This document shows, piece after piece, positions 24,403 to 31,437 of a stretch of DNA of 64,000 nucleotides. The notes beneath the pieces are model-generated. The model was not told where the DNA came from, made no database searches, and saw only the letters and a list, made by a program, of their open reading frames with translations. The stretch spans positions 186,001-250,000 of the forward strand of contig JAXLZA010000009.1 of assembly GCA_046351135.1 (NCBI GenBank), given 5' to 3'. Numbering within the stretch: the first letter of the stretch is position 1; each line of letters begins with the position of its first letter. A program made the translations under genes and the position numbers. Origin of the DNA: UBA4427 sp046351135 (GTDB lineage Bacteria > Myxococcota_A > UBA9160 > UBA4427).

Positions 24403-25541
24403 GCGCGACCCAGACTGCGACGACGCCGACGGCCCACGCGCCGAGCCCGCCGGGGCGGCGCCTGATGGAGGGCTCCGAGGCGATCGCCGAGGCCGCGATC
24501 GCCGCCGGCTGCCGCTTCTTCACCGGCTACCCGATGACCCCGTTCACCGAGGTCCTCGAGAACTTCGCGAAGCGCCTCCCCGAAGTCGGGGGCCACTGCA
24601 TCAACGCCGAGAGCGAGCTCGAGGCGATCGGCCAGGCCTGGGGCGCCGCGGCGACGGGCTTCCGCGCGGCGACGGGCTCGACCGGCCAGGGCCTCGCCCT
24701 CATGCAGGAGTCGATGTCGGAGATCACGCGGGCCGAGATCCCGATCGTGATCTTCAACATGTCCCGCGGACAGAGCGACTACTACCAGGCGACCCGCGGC
24801 GGTGGCCACGGCGACTATCGCCACATCGTGCTCGCGCCCCAGAGCGTCGGCGAGGCGGTGGAGCTGGTGCAGCTCGCGTTCCATCTCTCGGATCTGTGGC
24901 GCCATCCGGTCCTGATCTACGGCGACTACCTGCTCGCCCATACCTGCGAGTCGGTCGCGATCGAGCCCCGTGACTTCGGCGCGCTGCCGGCCAAGGACTG
25001 GGCGGTCGACGGCTCCCTCGGCGGGACCGGCCGCTCGCGCAACCTGAATCCGATCGGCATGAACAAGGGCACGAAGGGCATCGATCCCAACACCTTCTGG
25101 CAGGAGCTCTGGGAGAAGGAGCAGCGGATCGAGGCCGCCGAGCAGCGCTTCGAGGTCGAGCAGGCGGACGACGCAGAGATGCTGATCGTCGCCTTCGGGA
25201 CGCTCGCGCGCTTCGCCCGCGCCTCGATCGAGCAGCTGCGCGCCGAGGGCCTGAAGGTCGGCCTGTTCCGGCCGATCTCGCTCTGGCCCTTCCCTTCGGC
25301 CGCGCTCGCGAAGGCCGCGAAGGGCTGCCGTCTCGTCGCCTGCCTCGAGCAGAACTCGGGCCAGATGATCGACGACGTCCGGCTCGCGCTGAATGGCAGC
25401 CATCCCGTCGTGCCCATCGGCGGAATCTCGACGGATGCCGCGAGCTTCGGCATCGGTCCGCTGCTCGACAGCGAGCGCATCGCGTCGCGGGCGCGCGACG
25501 CCTATCAGGGTCGACCCGTTTCGAGAGGAGTGGTGGCATGA
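24399..25541 (+). CDS. korA: 2-oxoacid:ferredoxin oxidoreductase alpha subunit
   Basis: A 380-residue alpha chain containing the POR N-domain (GSEAIAEAAIAAGCRFFTGYP, core EAAIAAGCRFFTGYPMTPF about 29-47) and the POR_II transketolase-C-like domain (LIVAFGTLARFARASIEQLR about 267-286). ATGSTGQGLALMQESMSE and FNMSRGQSDYYQATRGGGHG are strongly conserved in KorA. Together with korB it forms the ThDP site, decarboxylating a 2-oxoacid to acyl-CoA with reduction of ferredoxin. The reduced ferredoxin could serve anabolic CO2 fixation or reductive degradation; nothing in the window decides. Confidence 0.94.
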   Translation: MSATQTATTPTAHAPSPPGRRLMEGSEAIAEAAIAAGCRFFTGYPMTPFTEVLENFAKRLPEVGGHCINAESELEAIGQAWGAAATGFRAATGSTGQGLALMQESMSEITRAEIPIVIFNMSRGQSDYYQATRGGGHGDYRHIVLAPQSVGEAVELVQLAFHLSDLWRHPVLIYGDYLLAHTCESVAIEPRDFGALPAKDWAVDGSLGGTGRSRNLNPIGMNKGTKGIDPNTFWQELWEKEQRIEAAEQRFEVEQADDAEMLIVAFGTLARFARASIEQLRAEGLKVGLFRPISLWPFPSAALAKAAKGCRLVACLEQNSGQMIDDVRLALNGSHPVVPIGGISTDAASFGIGPLLDSERIASRARDAYQGRPVSRGVVA

Positions 25542-26386
25542 GCGACGCAAAGACCGTTTCGGGGAGCAAGGGTGACGACCGGCTGCGCGTGATCCCGACG
25601 GATGCGCCGCCGAGCGTCCCGAGCCGCAAGACCGGCGACTTCGAGCCCGCGCTCACGCTGATGGGCGAGCACGATCTCTGCCCCGGCTGCGGTGAGCCCG
25701 TCGCCCTGCGCCAGATCCTCGACGCGATCGACAGCATGAACCTCGGCCAGAAGACGATCGGCGTCATCGGCATCGGCTGCTACACCGCGCTGACGAGCCT
25801 GATGGACATCGACCTGATCCAGGCGCTTCATGGGCGGGCCCCGTCCGTCGCGACCGGCGCGAAGCGCATGCGCCCCGACTGCCTCGTCTTCACGCTCCAG
25901 GGCGACGGCGACATGGTCAACGAAGGGCTGCAGGAGGTGATCCATACCGCCGCGCGCGGCGAGTCGGTGACCTGCATCCTGCTCAACAACGGCGTCTTCG
26001 GCGAGACGGGCGGCCACATGACGGCGACGACCGTGCTCGGCCAGCGCACCAAGAACACGATCGACGGCCGCGACGCCAAGCGCGACGGCTACCCGATCCT
26101 GATCTCCGAGATGCTCGCCCAGCTCCAGGGCACCGCCTACGTCGCCCGCGGCTCGGTCCACGACGCCAAGGGCGTCGCGCGCCTGCGCCGCTTCCTCGAC
26201 CGGGCCTTCAGCTCGCAGATGAAGGGCCAGGGCTTCTCGTTCGTCGAGATCCTGACCATGTGTCCGACGGGCTGGTTCCTGCCGACGGCGAAGGGCCCGA
26301 GCTACCTCGACGAGGAGCTCGGCGCCGTCCACGAGGTCGGGGAGATCAAGAAGGACGGGGTCCTGATCGAGCAGGGGAAGCGTTAG
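25538..26386 (+). CDS. korB: 2-oxoacid:ferredoxin oxidoreductase beta subunit (ThDP-binding)
   Basis: The 282-residue beta subunit carries the ThDP/Mg motif VFTLQGDGDMVNEGLQEVIH (GDGDxxxxG, about 124-143) and the CPGCGEPVALRQIL N-terminal motif (about 48-61). NNGVFGETGGHMTATT follows as in KorB. It is longer than minimal PorB by a 35-residue polar N-terminal lead. Last gene of korCDAB, all joined by ATGA overlaps. A short hairpin (26402-26418) lies 15 bases after the stop and may end the transcript. Confidence 0.95.
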   Translation: MSDAKTVSGSKGDDRLRVIPTDAPPSVPSRKTGDFEPALTLMGEHDLCPGCGEPVALRQILDAIDSMNLGQKTIGVIGIGCYTALTSLMDIDLIQALHGRAPSVATGAKRMRPDCLVFTLQGDGDMVNEGLQEVIHTAARGESVTCILLNNGVFGETGGHMTATTVLGQRTKNTIDGRDAKRDGYPILISEMLAQLQGTAYVARGSVHDAKGVARLRRFLDRAFSSQMKGQGFSFVEILTMCPTGWFLPTAKGPSYLDEELGAVHEVGEIKKDGVLIEQGKR

Positions 26387-26401
26387 GCGGCGGGCCGCGA
26401 T

Positions 26402-26418
26402 CGCGAAGCGCCTTCGCG
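26402..26418. terminator. Short hairpin between convergent korB and nitroreductase genes
   Basis: CGCGAAG (26402-26408) and CTTCGCG (26412-26418) form a perfect 7-bp stem with a 3-base loop in the 49-base gap between the two stop codons. There is no T-run on either strand, so termination is only a suggestion from position. Confidence 0.35.
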
Positions 26419-26435
26419 CGCCGTCCCGCCCGCCC

Positions 26436-27095
26436 TCAGCCCTTCTTCCAGAGCGGCTCCGGGATCTCGAAGCCGAGCGGCTTGTCCCAGCCGTTTCGGA
26501 ACGCGACCTCGTGGGCAGGCCGGCGCGGGGCGATGCCCCACTTGCCGGTCGGGTAGCCGAAGGTCACGCAGCAGCTGAAGTTCCATCCGCCCTCTTCCGG
26601 GACGCCGAGGATCTTCTTGACCTCGTCGACCTTCATGAAGAAGGCGCTCGTCAGCGAGCTGCCGACGCCCTCGATGCGGGCGGCGAGCATCGCGTTCCAG
26701 ACGGCGGGGAAGATCGATCCGCCCGACGTGTCGAACTGACAGAAGGCAAAGAGCAGCAGCGGGACGTCCTCGAAGTGCTGCGCGAGGTGGTCCGCCGATC
26801 GGTACATCTTCATGAAGTCGATCGACTCGGGATCCTTCGGCGCGGCGTCCGCGGCGTCGCGCCGGGCCTTGTAGAAGGTCCCCCAGACGACGTCCATGCA
26901 GGCCCGGTAGACGGGGCCGAGCTTCGCCTTGACGGCGGGATCGTCGACCAGCATGAAGCGCCAGTTCTGGGTGTTCCCGCCGGAGGGCGCGCGGATCGCC
27001 GCGTCCAGGATCTTCTTCTGGACCAGGGTCGGAATCGGGTCCTTCTTCAGCCTACGCATCGCACGGGTGGTGTAGAGGGCTTCGTAGGCGTCCAT
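26436..27095 (-). CDS. Nitroreductase-family FMN oxidoreductase
   Basis: A 219-residue nitroreductase-fold protein. It starts MDAYEALYTTRAMRRLKKDP, with the FMN phosphate arginines in TTRAMRRL (about 9-16), then RAPSGGNTQNWRFMLV (about 36-51), which is the classic flavin-site PSGGNxQxW motif, and GVGSSLTSAFF in the second half. ATG at 27095 has AAGGAG about nine bases upstream. The family covers nitroarene, enone and dehalogenating reductases, and ring-modifying enzymes; the substrate here cannot be assigned. It diverges from the MFS carrier, 226 bases away, and may share its control region. Confidence 0.88.
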   Translation of the reverse strand: MDAYEALYTTRAMRRLKKDPIPTLVQKKILDAAIRAPSGGNTQNWRFMLVDDPAVKAKLGPVYRACMDVVWGTFYKARRDAADAAPKDPESIDFMKMYRSADHLAQHFEDVPLLLFAFCQFDTSGGSIFPAVWNAMLAARIEGVGSSLTSAFFMKVDEVKKILGVPEEGGWNFSCCVTFGYPTGKWGIAPRRPAHEVAFRNGWDKPLGFEIPEPLWKKG

Positions 27096-27321
27096 GTCCT
27101 GCTCCTTCGGATTCCGAATGGGGTCCAGATGAGACTCGCGCGCGGGCCGCAGCCGCTCGGGCCGTCGATCGGACGCGACCCGGGCCGGGGGACGATAACA
27201 GCCTCGGCGCGCGTCGGGCCACCGCCGTGTATCGTCGCCGAACGGTGCAGTCGGGGCCCCGGGCACCCCGACTCCGGGCGGCACGCATCGGCGCGCGCCC
27301 GGGCGCCGAAGGGAGGTTCGC

Positions 27322-28653
27322 GTGTTCTACGGCTGGATCATGGTCGCGGTCGCCTTCGTCACGCAGTTCATCTCCTCGGGCGTCATCTTCTACACCTTCG
27401 GCATCGCGCTCAAGGAGTGGACGGTCGAGTTCGACGCCGGTCGGCTCGGCGTGTCGGGCATCCACTTCGTCCTGCCCTGGGCCGGTGCGGCGATCGCTCC
27501 CTTCGTCGGCCGGCTCGCGAGTCGCGGCCACCTCCGGCTGCTGATTCCGGCCGGCGCCGTCGCCGCGGGCGTCGGATTCTGCGCGATCTCCCAGGCCACC
27601 GAGCTCTGGCAGCTGTACGTCGTCTATCCGCTGCTCATGGCCTACGCGTCCGGAACGCTCTCCGGTGTCGGGGCGTCGACGCTGGTCGTGAACTGGTTCT
27701 CGCAGACCCGCGCGACGGCGCTCGGCCTCTCGCAGATCGGTGCGTCGGCCGGCGGCATGATCATGGCGCCGCTCACGGTCTCGCTCTTCCGGGCCCACGG
27801 CTGGCGCGACGTCTATCTCGGGTTCGGCCTCGTCATCCTCGCCGTCGCGCCGGTGCTCGCGTGGCTGATCGTCGGCCGGCCTGCCGATCGCGGCCTGCAG
27901 CCCGACGGCGTCGCCGCACCGACCGCGGCCCCCGGCGCCGCCGCCCAGATGGCGGCCGCCTCATCCTCGAAGGCCGCATCCGTCGCCACTCCCGCCCCCG
28001 CTTCCGCCCCCGCTTCCGCCGCAGCCCCCGCCTCAGCCTCGAACGGCCCTCGGCCGGAAGCGCCCGCACCGACCGGCAGCGCCCGCGCGGCCCTGCGCGA
28101 GACGAACCTCTGGCTGATCGCGTTCATCACGGGCGTCGGCTTCATGCTCTCGAGCGTCGTCGTGACCCACCTCGTCGCGATGGCGACCGACGCCGGCATC
28201 GAGCCGCTGCGGGCCTCGCGCCTGCTCGCGATCATGGCGACCGTCGCCGCCTTCGGGAAGGTCGTGTTCGGCCGCCTCGCCGATCGCGCGGGCGAACGGA
28301 CCGCCTACGCGGTCTCGATCGCGCTCGAGGTCGTCGCCCTCGGCGGCATCCTGCTGCTGCCGACGAGCCTCGCGCTCGAGGGCATCACGGCGATCCTCGG
28401 CCTCGGGATCGGCGGCAACCTCCCGCTCTCCGCGGCTCTGATCGCCCGGACCTTCGGGCCGACCGCCTTCGGCCCGATGATGGGCCTGAAGACGATGCTG
28501 ATGACGCCGCTCGTCGCGACGGGCACGCCCTTCGCGGGCTGGATCTTCGACGAGACCGGCAGCTACCGGATCGCGTTCACCGTCTTTCTCGGCCTGGTCC
28601 TGCTCTCGCTCGCCGCGCTCTGGCGCGTGCGGCCGGCGGAAGCGCGGGCCTGA
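27322..28653 (+). CDS. MFS transporter (monocarboxylate/oxalate-formate type)
   Basis: Twelve-helix inner-membrane carrier of 443 residues, starting at GTG 27322 behind GGGAGG. It begins FYGWIMVAVAFVTQFISSG, the usual entry helix of the oxalate:formate/monocarboxylate MFS group. Helix 2-3 has GIHFVLPWAGAAIAPFVGRL and the second half FGKVVFGRLADRAGERTAY, an MFS loop motif (DRAGER). The central loop (about residues 195-255) is an Ala/Pro/Ser repeat with tandem CCCGCTTCCGCC-like units, likely disordered. Its final 91 bases overlap the convergent pilin gene. Substrate unknown, perhaps a small organic acid. Confidence 0.88.
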   Translation: MFYGWIMVAVAFVTQFISSGVIFYTFGIALKEWTVEFDAGRLGVSGIHFVLPWAGAAIAPFVGRLASRGHLRLLIPAGAVAAGVGFCAISQATELWQLYVVYPLLMAYASGTLSGVGASTLVVNWFSQTRATALGLSQIGASAGGMIMAPLTVSLFRAHGWRDVYLGFGLVILAVAPVLAWLIVGRPADRGLQPDGVAAPTAAPGAAAQMAAASSSKAASVATPAPASAPASAAAPASASNGPRPEAPAPTGSARAALRETNLWLIAFITGVGFMLSSVVVTHLVAMATDAGIEPLRASRLLAIMATVAAFGKVVFGRLADRAGERTAYAVSIALEVVALGGILLLPTSLALEGITAILGLGIGGNLPLSAALIARTFGPTAFGPMMGLKTMLMTPLVATGTPFAGWIFDETGSYRIAFTVFLGLVLLSLAALWRVRPAEARA

Positions 28654-29408
28654 GCCCGGCGCGATCGGCCGAGGCGCACGAGCAGCAGCGCTGCGAACGG
28701 CTCGAGTCCGACGAGGCCGCACGTCGTCCCCGATCCCGAGGATCCGCTCGCTGCTCCGCTGCTCGCCGAGCCGCCGGACGTACTGCTCGTCGACGCGGCC
28801 GAGCCGCCCGACGTGCTCGTCGCGGAAGCGACGGAGCCGCCGGTCGTCGTCGAGACGGCCCCGGTGCTGGTGTCGTAGAGGATCTCGCGGCCGGCGACGA
28901 GGTTGTAGACATAACGACAGGTCGTCGTCCCCTGCACCGTCGCGAGCCAGACCGCCGCGCCTGCCGTCGTCGAGACGGTCGGGGCCGCGCTCAGCAGGCT
29001 CGACCAGAGCCCGGCGCATTCGCTCGCCGTGACCGCCCCGTCGCCGCCGGTGGAGACCGAGTTCTCCGGCCAGCCCACGTCGTTGACACCGATCGTCGTC
29101 CCGCCTTCAGCCGCGACCGAATCGATGCCGCCGCTCGCGCCCCGCGCGATCCACTTCGCGTGCACCAGCGCGACCGCTTCCCGGAAGGACTTCCCGGCTC
29201 CGGAGACCTGCGCCGAGTGGGCGTCGTCGGACAGGTCGACGAAGCGCGAGAGGGCCGCGGCGGCGAGCAGCCCGAGGACCACGATCACGACCGCGGTCTC
29301 GATCAGGCTGAATCCGGCCGCAGCGCGTGCGAGGCTTTGCGAGCCGCCCGGTACGGGCACGACCCGCCTGACGGCAAACGAACGGAAGACGCCCCGACGT
29401 CTGTGCAT
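28563..29408 (-). CDS. Type IV pilin-like protein with extended C-terminus
   Basis: A 281-residue protein with a prepilin peptidase motif AAAGFSLIETAVVIVVLGLL (about 30-49; cleavage after Gly, Glu at +5) after a 33-residue basic leader. The hydrophobic helix is followed by a pseudopilin-like globular domain with one Cys pair, then a Ser/Gly/Thr-rich stretch (about 175-228). The end is peculiar: Cys 230, a hydrophobic run GLVGLEPFAALLLVRLG and RSRR, resembling C-terminal sorting tags, then 30 more Arg/Ser-rich residues that lie wholly inside the convergent MFS gene. ATG 29408 is used; GTG 29411 is adjacent. It is isolated from any pilus operon. Confidence 0.78.
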   Translation of the reverse strand: MHRRRGVFRSFAVRRVVPVPGGSQSLARAAAGFSLIETAVVIVVLGLLAAAALSRFVDLSDDAHSAQVSGAGKSFREAVALVHAKWIARGASGGIDSVAAEGGTTIGVNDVGWPENSVSTGGDGAVTASECAGLWSSLLSAAPTVSTTAGAAVWLATVQGTTTCRYVYNLVAGREILYDTSTGAVSTTTGGSVASATSTSGGSAASTSSTSGGSASSGAASGSSGSGTTCGLVGLEPFAALLLVRLGRSRRAQARASAGRTRQSAASESRTRPRKTVNAIR

Positions 29409-29579
29409 CACCTGATGCTATCCCCTTCTCCGACCGCGTCGACTACGCTGAATGCAGAGGGTGGGGGGCGGATCGCCGACCGCGACCAGGCGGGACGACG
29501 GCGGGCCGCGATCGGGTCGGCCGCCGACGGGTGCGGTTGGCCGCAACGCTCGCCGCGCCGTCCACAGGAGGGTTCGAGC

Positions 29580-30446
29580 ATGGCCGGATCGATCACACCC
29601 GGGCGATCGCCTTCGAAGATCGAGGTCGAGCCGATCCTGGCGGATTTCGGCGCCGTGGTGCGCGGGCTCGACTTCCGCGACCCCGACGCGGTGAAGTCGA
29701 TCCAGGAGCTCGTCCACGAGCACGGGCTCCTCTTCCTCCGCGACCAGAAGCTGACCAACGCCGAGCAGATGGAGGCGGCGGGTCGGTTCGGCGAGCTCGG
29801 CGTCTACCCGCTCCAGGCGGCGGCCGGGGCGATGGAGCCCCTCGAGTTCATCGAAGACGGCCCCGACGATCCGCCGAAGGCCGACGGCTGGCATAGCGAC
29901 GTCAGCTGGATCGAGAAGCCACCGGTGCTCGCGTTCCTCTCGATGCTCGAGGTCCCCGACCGCGGGGGGGACACGATGTGGGTCGACACGGCGAAGGCCT
30001 GGGACACGCTCTCCCCGACGATGCAGGAGATCGCGGCGAAGCTCTCGGTCTACCACGACATCAGCGAGGCCAATCGCCAGATCTTCCTGCGCAAATGGGG
30101 CCAGGCGATCATCGACCGGACGAAGGAGCGCTACGGCATGGGGACGACCCATCCCCTCGTCCGCCAGCATCCCGTCACCGGCCGCCGCAGCCTCTACCTC
30201 GCCGGCTACTTCATGAAGCACATCGTCGGCCTGAACGAAGCCGAGAGCGAGGCACTGCTCGGCTTCTTCATGCGCCACGCGACGGCGCCGGAGCGCGCGG
30301 TCCGCTGGCGCTGGCGGGAGAACGACTTCGCCATCTGGGACGAGCGCCGCACGATGCACCGCGCCCTCGGCGACCACTTCCCCCGCCGCCGCCGCGTCCG
30401 CCGCTGCACCGTCCTCGGCGAGCGGCCGATCGCGGCGTTCGGCTGA
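29580..30446 (+). CDS. TauD/TfdA-family Fe(II)/2-oxoglutarate dioxygenase
   Basis: A 288-residue non-haem iron dioxygenase. The iron ligands are in WHSDVSW (HxD, about 103-105) and RRTMHRALGDH (distal His, about 261), and the 2-oxoglutarate carboxylate arginine is in the following RRRRVRRCTV. It begins with the typical IEVEPILADFGAVVRGLDF strand. CAGGAGG sits nine bases before ATG 29580. Family members oxidise taurine, phenoxyacetates, sulfate esters and carnitine-like compounds. It is monocistronic here: the upstream pilin and the downstream fasciclin gene are both on the other strand. Substrate not assigned. Confidence 0.9.
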   Translation: MAGSITPGRSPSKIEVEPILADFGAVVRGLDFRDPDAVKSIQELVHEHGLLFLRDQKLTNAEQMEAAGRFGELGVYPLQAAAGAMEPLEFIEDGPDDPPKADGWHSDVSWIEKPPVLAFLSMLEVPDRGGDTMWVDTAKAWDTLSPTMQEIAAKLSVYHDISEANRQIFLRKWGQAIIDRTKERYGMGTTHPLVRQHPVTGRRSLYLAGYFMKHIVGLNEAESEALLGFFMRHATAPERAVRWRWRENDFAIWDERRTMHRALGDHFPRRRRVRRCTVLGERPIAAFG

Positions 30447-30474
30447 ACACCGCGATCGGCCTGGGCGGGCTCGA

Positions 30475-31044
30475 CTACCGGGCCGGTGCGGCCGGAACGA
30501 ACTGCGGCAGCAGAACGCTGTCGATGATCCAGACGGTGCCGTTCGTCGCGCGCACGCCCTGGCAGCTCGTCGTCGACTGATTGATCTGCGGCCCCTGTCC
30601 GTTCTCGTAGTCGAGGAAGACGGTCTGACCCTGAAGCGTCCTGACTTCCCGGGGATAGACGGAGACGCGCGGATCCTGGCTGCCCGGCGAGACGTGGTAG
30701 GTCAGGACCGCGGGCAGCAGCGTCGTCGGGTTCGCCACCAGCAGGTTCACGAGGGCGGAGGGCAGCGCTTCGAAGGCCTGGTTCGTCGGTGCGTAGACGG
30801 TCAGGTTGACGTTCGGGTCGCTGAGCGCGCCGCCGAGACCGGCGAGCGAAACGAGGTTGAAGAGCGTACTCAGCTGCGGGGTGTCCTCGGCCGCCTCCGC
30901 GATCGTTCCGGGATAGTGGACGAGCGGCGTGCGCAGGCATTGCCGGTACTTCCCGAAGTCGAAGCGGCCCGTGGCATGGCCCGGAGCCGCGATGAGCGAG
31001 CAGAAGACGGTCATCGCAATGCAGAATCGTCGGAAGGCATTCAT
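30475..31044 (-). CDS. Secreted fasciclin (FAS1) domain protein
   Basis: A 189-residue exported protein: signal peptide MNAFRRFCIAMTVFCSLIAA, mature start about residue 24-27, then one FAS1 domain. FAS1 landmarks are TIAEAAEDTPQLSTLFNLV (about 48-66), VNLTVYAPTNQAFEALP (H1 region, about 80-96) and the H2-like VRATNGTVWIIDSVLLP near the end. Two cysteines could form a disulfide. The domain mediates adhesion or cell-surface interactions. GGGAG precedes ATG 31044. Base composition is a little lower in G+C than neighbours. Confidence 0.88.
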   Translation of the reverse strand: MNAFRRFCIAMTVFCSLIAAPGHATGRFDFGKYRQCLRTPLVHYPGTIAEAAEDTPQLSTLFNLVSLAGLGGALSDPNVNLTVYAPTNQAFEALPSALVNLLVANPTTLLPAVLTYHVSPGSQDPRVSVYPREVRTLQGQTVFLDYENGQGPQINQSTTSCQGVRATNGTVWIIDSVLLPQFVPAAPAR

Positions 31045-31437
31045 GATCGGATCTCCCAGTTCATCGTTTGAAGTGCAACCACATCGAATTTCGAGCCCAG
31101 AAGACGACCGAGCCACCGGACCACTCGAGGGTAGGCGTCTCGTTCGTTCGGGACGGACCCGCCGCGCGAGCCGCCTGCGACGCCTCGCGCGGGATACGAG
31201 CGCTCGATCGTCCATGCCCGAGCCTTCGGACCCTAGATTCCGTTCGAGGCGCTGTCTCGACGTCCGCGTCGTGTAGCGTGATTTTTTTCAGGAGAAGGAG
31301 CGAATCGGTGAGCCGACTTCCGCGCGAACCCGCGCGGGCGCCCCAGTGCGCTCTCGGCGCCGGTCACCGCCGGGGGAGAACCGATGCTCGCTCCGGGACC
31401 GACGATCCCCGACGGTGTCGGGCGGTCGGGGTGGGAC
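31045..31437. other. 393-bp intergenic region between fasciclin and parC
   Basis: No supported gene. The left part should carry the fasciclin promoter (minus strand), but no clear -10/-35 pair was found. At 31282-31288 there is a run of seven T on the plus strand, preceded by a CGACG-TCCG-CGTCG stem (31259-31272), then a strong AGGAGAAGGAG sequence. The GTG behind it (31308) opens only an Arg/Pro-rich frame antisense to parC, which I do not believe. Confidence 0.5.

Noticed and set aside
26511..30446. A 1311-codon plus-strand frame
   Set aside because: Only the last 288 codons (TauD-type dioxygenase from 29580) are real; earlier parts are antisense to the nitroreductase or out of frame with the MFS gene.
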